A stretch of DNA of 64,000 bases from [Clostridium] aerotolerans DSM 5434 (GTDB lineage Bacteria; Bacillota; Clostridia; Lachnospirales; Lachnospiraceae), in assembly GCF_000687555.1 (NCBI RefSeq), contig NZ_JHWJ01000003.1, positions 62,001 through 126,000 on the forward strand, given 5' to 3'. Shown here piece after piece: positions 35,469 to 43,864 of the stretch. The notes under the pieces were generated by a model that searched no databases, was not told the DNA's origin, and saw only the letters and a program-made list of their open reading frames with translations. Each line of letters opens with the position of its first letter. The stretch's first letter is position 1. Position numbers and translations under genes: made by a program.

Positions 35469-36278
35469 TTATATCATCCCCTGCATGCTTCTATAAGCTC
35501 TTGGTGCAACGCCTTTTATCTTCTTAAATGCATCTCCAAAGTAATTTCCATCTCCAAATCCGCATTCCACAGCAATCTCTGTGATGGATTTGGAGGTGTT
35601 CAAAAGAAGTTCCGAAGCCTCCCGAATTCTGATATTTGTTAAATATTCCTTGTATCCAAACCCAGTGACTGCCTTGAATTTCCTGGAGAAATAAGCGGGG
35701 CTCATATGGATTCTGTCTGCCACCTCTTCCAGCGTGATCTGGCTGGAATAATGATTGTAAATATATTCTGCCGCTTCTTCAATGGCTTTCTCTGCTACTC
35801 CAAGCTTCACTGGCTCCGGTTTTGTCTCCTGGCATCTTGATAAGAAAACAAGGAATTCGTACAGGTAATTATGCATCATAAAAACGGAATACCCATCCTG
35901 ACCTGCCGCCTCATACTCCATTTTCTTAATCAGTTCTTCTGCAAAGGCTTGTCTTCCTGCCGGTAGGGAGACCTTGGAACTTCGAAATACATAATCCGTC
36001 AATTCATTCCCACATTGTTTTATAAAAGGCTCTAAGTATTCTCTGTCAAAGCTTAACGTGATCCGTTCATTGACTGGACTGGAGTAATGGGTCGTCCGGT
36101 GGATTTCACCTGGAGCAATCAGTATCAGATCCCCAGGCTCAATGTAATAGAGTGTATGATTGATAATGATTCTACAATGTCCTGATACCAGATAGAACAG
36201 TTCATAACCTGGGTGCCAGTGACTGGCAGCCATATTAAATTCAAAGGAACGCTTTGTCCTGCTAATAATAAATTCCAT
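35469..36278 (-). CDS. AraC-family transcriptional regulator
   Basis: This 269-residue protein has an N-terminal cupin (about 1-110; HWHPGYELFYLVSGHCRIIIN) that probably binds a sugar or related ligand. Two C-terminal helix-turn-helix motifs are ITLEEVADRIHMSPAYFSRKFK and SITEIAVECGFGDGNYFGDAFKK. It is convergent with the RNase H-like gene. An inverted repeat at 36327-36363 lies in front and may be an operator. The target genes are not in view. Confidence 0.92.
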   Translation of the reverse strand: MEFIISRTKRSFEFNMAASHWHPGYELFYLVSGHCRIIINHTLYYIEPGDLILIAPGEIHRTTHYSSPVNERITLSFDREYLEPFIKQCGNELTDYVFRSSKVSLPAGRQAFAEELIKKMEYEAAGQDGYSVFMMHNYLYEFLVFLSRCQETKPEPVKLGVAEKAIEEAAEYIYNHYSSQITLEEVADRIHMSPAYFSRKFKAVTGFGYKEYLTNIRIREASELLLNTSKSITEIAVECGFGDGNYFGDAFKKIKGVAPRAYRSMQGMI

Positions 36279-36326
36279 ATTCCTTTATGCTCCTGTTAAA
36301 CAACCTTTCCTTTGTGTAAATGAACA

Positions 36327-36363
36327 AATTATCTGTAGAATTTATGGATTCTGACAGATAATT
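36327..36363. promoter_or_regulatory. Inverted repeat upstream of the AraC gene
   Basis: AATTATCTGT at 36327-36336 and ACAGATAATT at 36354-36363 form a perfect 10-bp inverted repeat with a 17-bp gap. It is a candidate operator for autoregulation. A TATAAT follows on the plus strand at about 36390. Confidence 0.45.
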
Positions 36364-36478
36364 CGTAGTTTTCCTTCTTAAATCACGTTATAATATAGAG
36401 GAAAAGAAGTTATGATTATGACTGTAAGCACTCTTTCTCTTTCCTCTTGCAGCATGCTCCATATCTTCTTTTTTTCTG

Positions 36479-37024
36479 CTAATACGTTCCCTTTTTTAAC
36501 AGTGCTCTCATATAAGAAAAGGCTTTTTCTTCCCCTTCCTCTTTTAACATAAAAAGAATGGTCTCAAGAAGCTGATCTGTTTCAGGGTGAATGACGGTGT
36601 AGGGTTTTGTCAGCATATAATAATCCCAGGCTGCTCCGTTTGTATAGTTCTTTCCTTTGTAGGTTTTGCAGGCAGCAATCCGGTCCATCACCATCTCTAT
36701 TACATACTTTAGGGGCATTTTATGACCTACAAGTCCTTTGGAGGGATCACTGGAAAAATCAATCCAGTATTCGTCGTGATGTTTATTGCGTCCCTTATGG
36801 TGAAGCCATGCTTCGGAATATCCTTTTTCCTCTCGTTCCGCCGCATTGGGACTTCGGTTTCCCTGATAATATTTTACTCCTGCAAAGAATTCCTGCGGGC
36901 TGTATTTGGATAAATCATGAAGAAGTCCCTGCTTGAAAAGTCCTACGCGAAAGCAGTTTTTCATGACTCTTATTTTATGCGAAGTTATGGTACAAAAATG
37001 TCCCCAAAAATTACTCATTTTCAT
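36479..37024 (-). CDS. DUF5662-family protein
   Basis: This 181-residue protein begins with FCTITSHKIRVMKNC and contains LLHDLSKYSPQEF, then WLHHKGRNKHHDEYW and VIEMVMDRIAACKTY. The clustered His/Asp pattern resembles an HD-type metal site and matches my memory of DUF5662. The enzyme activity is unknown; a phosphohydrolase fold is possible. It stands alone on the minus strand, divergent from the cold-shock gene. Confidence 0.78.
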   Translation of the reverse strand: MKMSNFWGHFCTITSHKIRVMKNCFRVGLFKQGLLHDLSKYSPQEFFAGVKYYQGNRSPNAAEREEKGYSEAWLHHKGRNKHHDEYWIDFSSDPSKGLVGHKMPLKYVIEMVMDRIAACKTYKGKNYTNGAAWDYYMLTKPYTVIHPETDQLLETILFMLKEEGEEKAFSYMRALLKKGTY

Positions 37025-37148
37025 TGTCTTTCCCTCTCATCCTATGTCGCAATCTTTCCCCATTTTACCACAATTTTCAACGCTTTTTCTACTTATTTTT
37101 ACCCTAATTATATTTTTGAGATTTCTTGTTTTTTAAGGTGGAAAATGT

Positions 37149-37177
37149 TTGACACTTTCCCCGTTTTATGCTATTCT
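37149..37177 (+). promoter_or_regulatory. SigA-type promoter of the cold-shock gene
   Basis: TTGACA, a 17-bp spacer and TATTCT lie 60 bp before the GTG start. The short 5' leader contains TTGGAGG. Confidence 0.8.
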
Positions 37178-37237
37178 TAGGGAAGTTACAGATATCCTGT
37201 AGCAGTACAATTTTTAATTCATTTTGGAGGTATCATA

Positions 37238-37435
37238 GTGAAAGGTACAGTTAAGTGGTTTAATAACCAAAAAGGTTACGGATTCATTTCCGACGAACAG
37301 GGTAACGATGTTTTTGTTCATTACTCAGGTCTTAGCATGGATGGCTTCAAGTCTTTAGAAGAAGGCGCCGCTGTTGAGTTTGATGTAGTTGACGGAGCGA
37401 AAGGGCCACAGGCTACTAACGTTATCAAATTATAA
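37238..37435 (+). CDS. Cold-shock protein (CspA family)
   Basis: This 65-residue protein is a single cold-shock domain: [20 protein letters not shown] with RNP1 (KGYGFI) and RNP2 (VFVHYSGL). It binds single-stranded RNA and DNA and acts as an RNA chaperone. The start is GTG after TTGGAGG. It has its own promoter and terminator. Confidence 0.95.
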   Translation: MKGTVKWFNNQKGYGFISDEQGNDVFVHYSGLSMDGFKSLEEGAAVEFDVVDGAKGPQATNVIKL

Positions 37436-37505
37436 TCATTGACTCATCAGTGTACCTTTTTTCAACATAAAGGAAGAAGTTATATTGTTTCGCATGATTA
37501 CGACT

Positions 37506-37534
37506 AGAGCCATCCTTACGGATGGCTCTTTTTG
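37506..37534 (+). terminator. Intrinsic terminator of the cold-shock gene
   Basis: AGAGCCATCC pairs with GGATGGCTCT around TTAC, followed by five T residues. Confidence 0.9.
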
Positions 37535-37558
37535 TTGCTCCCCATCTTGAGGGAGCAT

Positions 37559-38440
37559 TTATCTGGTCGCTTTTTCGTACAGATCCTTTAAATCTTCCAC
37601 TGTAAATTCATAGTTCTTATTGCAGAAATGGCAATTCACATCGATATTCTTTCCATCATCAATCATTTCCTGAAGCTCTTTTCTTCCAATGCTGATCAAA
37701 GCCTTTTCTACTCTTGATTTATCACAGTTACAATGGAATCTCGTTGGAATCCGTTCCATGATATCCAAACCAAACTCTCCTAAAATGTGCTCTAAAATCA
37801 TCTCCGGAGTTTGCCCTTCATCAAGAAGAGTGGTAATGGAAGTAATTTCCCCAAGCTTCTTTTCAAGATTGTCTATCATCTCATCAGATGCTCCGGGAAG
37901 AAGCTGAATAATAAAGCCCCCTGCCTGTCTTACTGTATTTTCCTTATTCATCAGGACTCCCAAAGCAACAGAAGACGGAGTCTGCTCAGAGGTTGCATAA
38001 TAGTAAGTAAGATCCTCGGCAATCTCTCCCCCTACCAGTATGGTCTGTCCCAAATACGGCTCTTTTAAGCCAATGTCCTTAATAACACTGAGTACACCTT
38101 CTCCTACAGCGCCTCCTACGTCAAGCTTTCCTGCCTGATTTGGCGGTAACATGACATCCGGATTAAACACATAGCCTTTTACATTTCCTTTGGAATCAGT
38201 TGTGACGGTAAGCCCCTCAATAGGACCGCTTCCCTGAATCTTTATTGTCAGGATATCGTCTTTCCCTTTCATCATGATTCCCATCATGCTTCCGGCTGTC
38301 AAAAGCCTTCCCAAAGCAGCAGTTGCCACGGGACTTGTATTATGAGCTTTTCTTGCCTCTTCCACCATCTCTCTGGTCGTTGCTGCAAATGCACGGATCT
38401 GATGATCTCCTGCCGTCGCTCTTACTATATAATCAGACAT
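37559..38440 (-). CDS. hslO: Redox-regulated chaperone Hsp33
   Basis: This 293-residue protein has the Hsp33 N-domain (IVRATAGDHQIRAFAATT) and the C-terminal zinc motif CNC...CHFC (about 235-270). Oxidation of those cysteines releases zinc and turns on holdase activity. ATG 38440 follows AAAGGAGATATAAT and is one base after the stop of the methyltransferase gene, indicating coupling. Length is normal. Confidence 0.95.
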   Translation of the reverse strand: MSDYIVRATAGDHQIRAFAATTREMVEEARKAHNTSPVATAALGRLLTAGSMMGIMMKGKDDILTIKIQGSGPIEGLTVTTDSKGNVKGYVFNPDVMLPPNQAGKLDVGGAVGEGVLSVIKDIGLKEPYLGQTILVGGEIAEDLTYYYATSEQTPSSVALGVLMNKENTVRQAGGFIIQLLPGASDEMIDNLEKKLGEITSITTLLDEGQTPEMILEHILGEFGLDIMERIPTRFHCNCDKSRVEKALISIGRKELQEMIDDGKNIDVNCHFCNKNYEFTVEDLKDLYEKATR

Positions 38441-38441
38441 A

Positions 38442-39200
38442 TTATATCTCCTTTCCATGTTCCCTTGCTACGATATAAATCCGTTCACTGTTTTCCTTTA
38501 CCGGCATTCTGGTGAAGGCATCGTAAGCTTCCAAAAATTCCATACCGGAATCTTTAATTGCCTGTTTGATCTCATCCATGGTATAAGCTCTCTGGTAATG
38601 ATATTCTGTATGCTTCCGGTATAAATCGTCCTCCTGCCGGATAAACAGAGACAGCCCATATTCGTTGATTCCGGTTTCTTTATCATAGAAATTATCCCAG
38701 ATAAAGCTGCATTCCTCCCGGTCCTCTGCAATCGTGGAGTCTCCCATAAGAGTTTCATATTTATATACCGTATTCAAATCAAACACAAAGATCCCGCCAG
38801 GATCAAGATAATTATTCACCAGCTTGAATACCTGGGTCAATTCCTCCTGCTCCAGGATATAATTCATGCAGTCGCAAATACTTATCACTGCCCGAACCGT
38901 ACCGTAAAGCTCGAATTCCCTCATATCCTGCATAAGATATAGAATATCGTTTCCAGACTCTGCCCTTTTATCCATGGCAATCTGAAGCATGTCCTCAGAG
39001 CTGTCTACGCCAATCATATCATAGCCCCGCTCTGCTAAAAGCTCGGTTAAGCTTCCGGTTCCACAGCCTAAATCCAGAACGAGTCCGTCATTGATTCCAT
39101 AATCTTTTAACATGCCGGCAACGTATTCACACCAGTCTTTGTAGGGAATGTTATCCATAAACAGATCATAAACCTCTGCAAACCCTTCGTAAGCTTCCAT
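38442..39200 (-). CDS. Class I SAM-dependent methyltransferase
   Basis: This 252-residue protein begins YEGFAEVYDLFMDNIPYKDW. The SAM-binding motif I is LVLDLGCGTGSLTELLAERG (about 40-59) and motif II is GVDSSEDMLQIA. It resembles the small-molecule methyltransferases often found before hslO. The substrate is unknown. Confidence 0.88.
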   Translation of the reverse strand: MEAYEGFAEVYDLFMDNIPYKDWCEYVAGMLKDYGINDGLVLDLGCGTGSLTELLAERGYDMIGVDSSEDMLQIAMDKRAESGNDILYLMQDMREFELYGTVRAVISICDCMNYILEQEELTQVFKLVNNYLDPGGIFVFDLNTVYKYETLMGDSTIAEDREECSFIWDNFYDKETGINEYGLSLFIRQEDDLYRKHTEYHYQRAYTMDEIKQAIKDSGMEFLEAYDAFTRMPVKENSERIYIVAREHGKEI

Positions 39201-39239
39201 ATAATGGTTCCTTTCCCAAGTGATTCCTTTAAAAACAAA

Positions 39240-39266
39240 GCAGGTAGCCCCTTTTGAGGTACCTGC
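39240..39266 (-). terminator. Hairpin after the SEC-C gene
   Basis: GCAGGTA pairs with TACCTGC (minus strand), followed by TTTGTTTTT. It separates the SEC-C gene from the methyltransferase. Confidence 0.65.
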
Positions 39267-39308
39267 CTAACTGTCTCTTATTTTCTGCTTTCGTTTAAAC
39301 GGCCGTTA

Positions 39309-39818
39309 TTACTGGTTAGCTCCGCAGCACTTTTTATACTTCTTGCCGCTTCCGCAAGGACATGGATCGTTTCTTCCGATTTTTGCTCCCTTAACAATGG
39401 TTCCGGAAGCTTTCTGCTTCTTATAGAGTTCTTTTTTCTTATCTTCTGTCAGTAAGGTTTCCCACTGAGGAAGATTATACAGCCATTCTGCCTTTGCCTC
39501 TACCATATTGTAATAAAGCTTTTCAGGATCAATCTCGATCTTGACTACAGTCTTTTCATCCATGGTCTCAATTGGATTTTCATAGCCTTTTAAGCTGTCG
39601 TTGATTCCATCTAAAAATCCGGTGATTGTCTGAACATTGGTTCCGTATCTTTTTGCAAGATCCTCAACGCTCTCTTCAATCACTTCCTCTGGTTTTGAAA
39701 GTATATGCTCATAGATTCCTTTTTCAATCACGAAATACTCGGTCCATAATTCTTCTTTGCCTTTATCATCCAGCCCTTCACCATAAGCCAGATTTCTCCA
39801 ATTTTCTAAAATAGTCAT
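39309..39818 (-). CDS. SEC-C metal-binding motif protein
   Basis: This 169-residue protein is mostly helical and ends with a SEC-C motif: [19 protein letters not shown] (about 148-166), a zinc-binding tail also found on SecA. The N-terminal part is of unknown function (about 1-140). It may contact the Sec machinery or ribosome, but this is inferred from the tail only. The start follows AAGGATGG. A hairpin lies after it. Confidence 0.8.
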   Translation of the reverse strand: MTILENWRNLAYGEGLDDKGKEELWTEYFVIEKGIYEHILSKPEEVIEESVEDLAKRYGTNVQTITGFLDGINDSLKGYENPIETMDEKTVVKIEIDPEKLYYNMVEAKAEWLYNLPQWETLLTEDKKKELYKKQKASGTIVKGAKIGRNDPCPCGSGKKYKKCCGANQ

Positions 39819-39985
39819 GACTAAACCATCCTTTTATCTCTTTATCTCTTATTTCTGGTAACTCTCCATCAAACAGTATATAACATCTTTGTCGATTTTG
39901 CAAGCTGTCCAATGTATGTTTTGCAAGGCCAGGTATGAGGAGATAAAAAATACCCCGCCTGCAACGCCTTTGCTGCAAATGGGGT

Positions 39986-40048
39986 ATTAAAAAGGGGAGG
40001 ATAAGTATATTCCTCTTAAAAACTCTGAGAAGCCCGTAAACACTAGGG
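39986..40048 (+). repeat. Repeated hairpin-tail element, copy 1
   Basis: ATTAAAAAGGGGAGGATAAG plus TAT (39986-40008) directly follows a hairpin. Then GAGAAGCCCGTAAACACTAG continues with GG (40027-40048). Both units recur at 41996-42055 in swapped order on the same strand. Confidence 0.7.
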
Positions 40049-40280
40049 TTTTTTATGATGGGGCAACAGCTGAGCAACATACTTCTTATATCTTTTCCAT
40101 AATTGTGCCTTTTATTCATATTAGCATTACGAAATATGCTATCAATTATTTTAGCACCTGTTAAATATTTTCTCCAATCCATCTATTTTCATTTTCAATT
40201 GGCTGTACTTGCATACATTTGCTGACCTTTCCCTATATTCACCTTATAGGCACTATAAAAAGCTCTGGAAAATAAACCAC

Positions 40281-40330
40281 CCCCAAAAAGTTAGACCTAG
40301 GATCTAACAATTGGAGGCAGTTCATAACTC
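40281..40330. mobile_element. Possible remnant of an IS3-type insertion sequence end
   Basis: CCACCCCCAAAAAGTTAGA, then a hairpin (GTTAGA with TCTAAC around CCTAGGA) and TTGGAGGCAGTTCATAA resemble, from memory, the 5' end of IS3-family elements. No transposase follows. The assignment is tentative. Confidence 0.25.
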
Positions 40331-40362
40331 GATAGGATTTACACTCTTTGTTTTTATAACCT

Positions 40363-40647
40363 TTATGCGATTAAGTGATTAATAGATTCCAGTTCATAAA
40401 GCGTGAACGGGTCAAGGTCTATGCATTCACATGGGTTCCTATCCCCTGATAAATCCCATGCAAGAGTATCATTTAATACAGTACATGTGTCTTTGAACGT
40501 TTGGATATCTTGCAGAGGTTTAAAAACATCACCTTGTAGAATACTTGTTGCATCGTATTCAACTATCTTCCCATTATCAAAAAATACTTGTACATGATAA
40601 TTGTCTAGTGGTATTACTTGTACAACTACCGGAAAATAATCTTGCAT
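40363..40647 (-). CDS. DUF2442 family protein
   Basis: This 94-residue protein matches DUF2442: VIPLDNYHVQVFFDNGKIVEYDATSIL and a middle VLNDTLAWDLSGDRNPCECIDLDP. It is typically found next to DUF4160, as here (11 bp away), and the pair has been proposed as a toxin-antitoxin-like module; the mechanism is not shown. The start follows AGGAGG. It lies in an AT-rich accessory patch. Confidence 0.85.
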   Translation of the reverse strand: MQDYFPVVVQVIPLDNYHVQVFFDNGKIVEYDATSILQGDVFKPLQDIQTFKDTCTVLNDTLAWDLSGDRNPCECIDLDPFTLYELESINHLIA

Positions 40648-40658
40648 ATTCCCACCTC

Positions 40659-40919
40659 CTATATTAATGGATTGATTCTATTTAGCGGTTTTTGGTCTTT
40701 AGTAAGTTCCCAGTTTTGCATTAATTCATCTTGATGAATTGTACACCACGCAAGGATTAATCTTAATTGTTTATTAGGAAATGAACCTTTTATAACTTGT
40801 ATATTAATAATGTCAACCAATGCTTTATTCTCATTGTATTCTGCATGAAAATGTGGTGGCATATGGTCGTTGTAGTACATGGTTATGCGTATACCATAGA
40901 ATAATGATATTTCAGGCAT
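40659..40919 (-). CDS. DUF4160 family protein
   Basis: This 86-residue protein has the DUF4160 signature: PEISLFYGIRITMYYNDHMPPHFHAEYN. The HFHAEY stretch is the family hallmark. It precedes DUF2442, and the two likely form a two-gene module. The start follows AAAGGACGG. Function is unknown. Confidence 0.88.
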   Translation of the reverse strand: MPEISLFYGIRITMYYNDHMPPHFHAEYNENKALVDIINIQVIKGSFPNKQLRLILAWCTIHQDELMQNWELTKDQKPLNRINPLI

Positions 40920-41090
40920 TCTTTATCACCGTCCTTTTTGATATTATAACATAAGCAGGAAGTGATATGCAAGATTGTATATAGCCTATTAAGTTACAAA
41001 TGAACCAATATTCTTTAAGGAATATGAGAGGGCGACTCTTATATTCCCTATCTTTTACGAAATGAAAGAGCAATTTAATTTCTATAAATA

Positions 41091-41327
41091 TCATGAGTAT
41101 AAAACCTCTTTTATTAAATTATCATAAGGATTCAACGGCATACTACATACTAGATTTTCTGCTCTTATGGCTCGATTATATAATTTTAGGGCATTCTCTA
41201 CTGTTAACTCTATACCATGGTAATAATACAAAGTTGCTTGTGTATGGGTAACAACATATTCAATCAGTAACCTTGCATCATGATTTTCAAATAAAACTTC
41301 ATTTAAATTATTTCTAGTAATCATCAT
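41091..41327 (-). CDS. Hypothetical 78-residue protein behind a LexA-like operator
   Basis: ATG 41327 follows AAAGGAGACTAAGC, a strong site; a longer reading to 41522 would include a terminator and another small frame. The protein has a helical segment (NLNEVLFENHDARLLIEYV) and another near the C-terminus (TVENALKLYNRAIRAENL). It has no membrane helix and no family I recognise. A perfect GAACGTACGTTC palindrome lies 22 bp upstream, so it may be SOS-controlled. Confidence 0.55.
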   Translation of the reverse strand: MMITRNNLNEVLFENHDARLLIEYVVTHTQATLYYYHGIELTVENALKLYNRAIRAENLVCSMPLNPYDNLIKEVLYS

Positions 41328-41348
41328 ATGCTTAGTCTCCTTTCTGTT

Positions 41349-41362
41349 AGAACGTACGTTCT
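41349..41362. promoter_or_regulatory. LexA-like operator (perfect palindrome)
   Basis: AGAACGTACGTTCT contains GAAC-N4-GTTC, the Gram-positive SOS box core. It lies between the small LexA-like frame and the 78-residue gene. Confidence 0.6.
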
Positions 41363-41376
41363 TTATGCAGTTAAAA

Positions 41377-41405
41377 TTAAAACCACAATCATAGCGTGGT
41401 TTTAA
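41377..41405 (-). terminator. Intrinsic terminator or attenuator in the LexA-like micro-locus
   Basis: TTAAAACCAC pairs with GTGGTTTTAA (10-bp stem, 9-nt loop), followed by TTTTAAC on the minus strand. It overlaps the end of the small LexA-like frame and precedes the 78-residue gene, so it may act as an attenuator. Confidence 0.65.
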
Positions 41406-41460
41406 TCGATTCCTTAATACAATCATAGGCGAGTCGCTGTTTCTTGGTAATTTCATGCAT
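41389..41460 (-). CDS. Truncated LexA-like N-terminal peptide, 23 residues
   Basis: ATG 41460 follows AGGAAGAGG and encodes MHEITKKQRLAYDCIKESI and four more residues before TGA. It resembles the first helix of LexA repressors (TKKQ..IYDFI..YI pattern). The frame stops inside the terminator stem. It could be a leader peptide, a decoy, or the start of a lost lexA-like gene. The match is by eye and short. Confidence 0.35.
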   Translation of the reverse strand: MHEITKKQRLAYDCIKESIKTTL

Positions 41461-41493
41461 TTGATATCACGCCTCTTCCTACTGATGATATTA

Positions 41494-41532
41494 ATTATAT
41501 CACATCCTATCGCAAAAAGCAAACATATGTTC
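41494..41532 (-). promoter_or_regulatory. Promoter overlapped by a LexA-like box
   Basis: Minus-strand TTGCTT (41522-41517), a 17-bp spacer and TATAAT (41499-41494) form a good promoter. GAACATATGTTT (41532-41521) overlaps the -35 and differs from the SOS core GAAC-N4-GTTC in one base. Confidence 0.6.
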
Positions 41533-41606
41533 TGATATGTTCACAATATAAAATAAGCCAGAAACATAAAATATGCTTCCAGCTTATCATAGCTTATATC
41601 TATTTA

Positions 41607-41837
41607 TTATTTATCTTTATTTGCAATCAGCACCTTTAAATCAGAAATTGAAATATGATTCTCTTCAAGTACATTTGACAATTCATTTAATTCATGTAGT
41701 TTTAATTTTTCTTCTAATTCCTTACATTTTACTTCAAGTGTTTTAATAGCATTTTTATGGCTCTGTATTTCTTCTTTCGTTTTAACGAGTTCCTCATTGA
41801 GCTTTTCTGTTGGTGTCTTGCGAACTCCTCTTGCCAT
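41607..41837 (-). CDS. Small coiled-coil protein
   Basis: The 76-residue protein starts MARGVRKTPTEKLNEELVK and is almost entirely a heptad-rich helix (about 10-55), ending ISISDLKVLIAN. Similar short coiled-coil proteins occur in mobile elements of Firmicutes, but I do not name a family. The start follows TAAGGAGG. It lies alone at the edge of the accessory patch, 160 bp before a repeated hairpin element. Confidence 0.65.
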   Translation of the reverse strand: MARGVRKTPTEKLNEELVKTKEEIQSHKNAIKTLEVKCKELEEKLKLHELNELSNVLEENHISISDLKVLIANKDK

Positions 41838-41993
41838 TGTTTACTGCCTCCTTAATATAATTTATGTATGTTCTATTATAAGTACAATTTAAATATATCA
41901 AACATGTAATTAAAAATCAAGAAGCGACATTGTTAAAGTAAGTTATTTTTTATTCGGGCAGCACCTTTAAATAGAAATAGGGAAATAAAAAAC

Positions 41994-42055
41994 GAGAGAA
42001 GCCCATAAACACTAGGTTTTTAGACTTCTCTCATTAAAAAGGGGAGGATAAGTAT
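41994..42055 (+). repeat. Repeated hairpin-tail element, copy 2
   Basis: GAGAAGCCCATAAACACTAG plus G (41996-42016) forms the arm of a hairpin with CTTCTCTC (42024-42031), followed directly by ATTAAAAAGGGGAGGATAAG plus TAT (42033-42055). Both units match copy 1 at 39986-40048. Confidence 0.7.
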
Positions 42056-42161
42056 TCACTCATCTTTGGTATATTTTTATTATCGTCCATTTCTGAAATA
42101 TTATTCAAACAAATATAAACTTTTCTATGAAACTTTTATGGTATGTCCTTAATTTACATTT

Positions 42162-43838
42162 TCAAATATTTGTGAGCGCCTCAAACAAGAGGTTTACCTC
42201 AATCTGTCCATAACCCCAGATATTATTGGGATAGGTATATGCACTGTTTCGCTGGGCCCCACGGATAATAAGCCGGTTTACATCAATTCCTGTGATATTG
42301 GTATAATTTCCTCTGGGCACTGCCCATTCAAAGACCATGGCAACGATCCCGGCTGCCAGAGCCGCTGCACAGCCACTTCCAGTTATAGTACCGTAACCAT
42401 TTCCAGGGACTGCGCATGCAAGCTGAAATCCTGGTGCTGCTATGTCTGGTTTTACATATCCTGTTCTTGTATATCCTCTTCCCGATTCCGGCAGGATGCT
42501 GTCATTGAATTGATTGTAAGCAGTTACTGTCAGAGGGTATGTCGCATTTCCTGGAGAGGTGATCGTAGTGTCCGGGTTCGCATTGACAAAAAAGGTCCCT
42601 TCTGAGATCAAATCGCCGGACGGGAGCCATGCGTGAAAGGAAAAAGCTTCGCTATCCAGATTTTCCACACGAATATTCCAGATCCCCTGAATGGGGTTTT
42701 GAAAACGCATTAGTATGAGCTGATCTCCTGTCTCTTCCTCAAAAATATAGTTATTGATCCATACACCGCTTTGGCTGTTAGGTAAAATAAATTCTCTGCA
42801 CTCTCCCAGAGCCGGAAGCACCACTCCGGTAGTTTCCTGATTGGGCGCGGTTATCTGAACAGAAAGCCTTGCAGGAGCAAAGGGCCATAGCTCAATGGCA
42901 AACAGCTTATCGCTTTCTGTTACACTTAATTCAAATGTATCGTTAAAAGGTTCCGCGGTTGTATTCTTAAAATAATGTCTGCGCTTGTTGGCTTCATTTC
43001 CAGTTGTTATGGTGATCCCCGTCTGCGGCTGCTGTGCCAGGAAGTTTGTATAGTAGCTGGTAGCACCTCTACCATCATGGCTTGACTGATTTGTTCCCAT
43101 TGCAATGCATATTGCCACTGGCCGATTCAGTCGGATCGCAACGGAAATCACATAATTAATACCAATAATCAAATCTGATTCCTGATAGCATTCGGCCTCT
43201 TCCGGTACAAAAAAGATTCTTTTCAAATTATTCTTTGCAGGCTTTAACTTCACTATCAGCAGCTCTGCTTCTGGCACAACACCGCTAAAGGATTGATCCT
43301 GATTTGGCTTTCCCGCTATTACACTGGCAATTGCGGTTCCATGTCCATTGCTATCAACAGAAGGAACAATGGATAAGGGGTCTTCTGACCTGAGAGCTAC
43401 ATTAATATGTTCTCTGGAATATTCCGTACCATAGGTAAAGCCCTCTGGAGGCGGTCCCTCCTGAATGGTCTGATCCCACAAGGAAATGATGCGGGTGGTT
43501 CCGTCATTATATAAAAATGTCTGATGCCGATAATCAATCCCTGTGTCAATGACTGCAACTAGAATTCCTCTTCCAAATAGAGCGAGATAAGGATTTCTCT
43601 GGACCGTTCCAATTCCGGATTTTTCCAGACTGATGGTTGAGCTTAAGGTAAGTACAGAAGGAAATGCATTGTATGGGTAGATACCTAAATTACAGGGATT
43701 CTGGGAATCAATAGGAATATGTGCCAGAGAATGCCTCAAATTCATGTTTGTAATATTGTCCCCGGTGTCATAGTATGGAATCATTACATTACTGATAATC
43801 AGATCATAATAGTTTTCATCCACTATTTTTTGCATCAT
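42162..43838 (-). CDS. S8 (subtilisin) family protein with Ser-to-Gly change, Csp-like
   Basis: This 558-residue protein has the subtilase Asp98 (AVIDTGIDY), His166 (NGHGTAIAS) and oxyanion Asn (AMGTNQSSHDG), but the serine position is Gly489: the motif reads TGSGCAAALAAG instead of GTS-x-A. The size and the jelly-roll-like insertion (about 300-440) match clostridial Csp proteins. In C. difficile the pseudoprotease CspC also has Gly here and controls spore germination; the analogy is inferred. No signal peptide is visible. It is divergent from a close homologue, with an inverted repeat between. Confidence 0.85.
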   Translation of the reverse strand: MMQKIVDENYYDLIISNVMIPYYDTGDNITNMNLRHSLAHIPIDSQNPCNLGIYPYNAFPSVLTLSSTISLEKSGIGTVQRNPYLALFGRGILVAVIDTGIDYRHQTFLYNDGTTRIISLWDQTIQEGPPPEGFTYGTEYSREHINVALRSEDPLSIVPSVDSNGHGTAIASVIAGKPNQDQSFSGVVPEAELLIVKLKPAKNNLKRIFFVPEEAECYQESDLIIGINYVISVAIRLNRPVAICIAMGTNQSSHDGRGATSYYTNFLAQQPQTGITITTGNEANKRRHYFKNTTAEPFNDTFELSVTESDKLFAIELWPFAPARLSVQITAPNQETTGVVLPALGECREFILPNSQSGVWINNYIFEEETGDQLILMRFQNPIQGIWNIRVENLDSEAFSFHAWLPSGDLISEGTFFVNANPDTTITSPGNATYPLTVTAYNQFNDSILPESGRGYTRTGYVKPDIAAPGFQLACAVPGNGYGTITGSGCAAALAAGIVAMVFEWAVPRGNYTNITGIDVNRLIIRGAQRNSAYTYPNNIWGYGQIEVNLLFEALTNI

Positions 43839-43864
43839 CAGGCCTCCTGTCTGCCACTATGGCA

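Larger units (their letters stand above)
39819..40362. other. Intergenic region with repeated hairpin element and mobile-element debris
   Basis: No convincing gene is present. The region holds a hairpin at about 39945-39988 (AATACCCC with GGGGTATT), the repeated elements at 39986-40008 and 40027-40048, and a short IS3-end-like hairpin near 40290-40308. A 134-codon minus-strand frame overlaps these structures and the SEC-C gene and is rejected. Confidence 0.6.

Noticed and set aside
36412-36553. Plus-strand frame of about 46 codons after a TATAAT
   Set aside because: It has a weak GGA-type site but runs antisense into the DUF5662 gene and is Ser/Leu/Phe-rich without family; probably chance.
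39778-40182. 134-codon minus-strand frame
   Set aside because: It overlaps the SEC-C gene start, runs through a hairpin and a repeat, and has no ribosome site.
40912-41094. 60-codon minus-strand frame before DUF4160
   Set aside because: No ribosome site and low-complexity hydrophobic content; it overlaps the DUF4160 start region.
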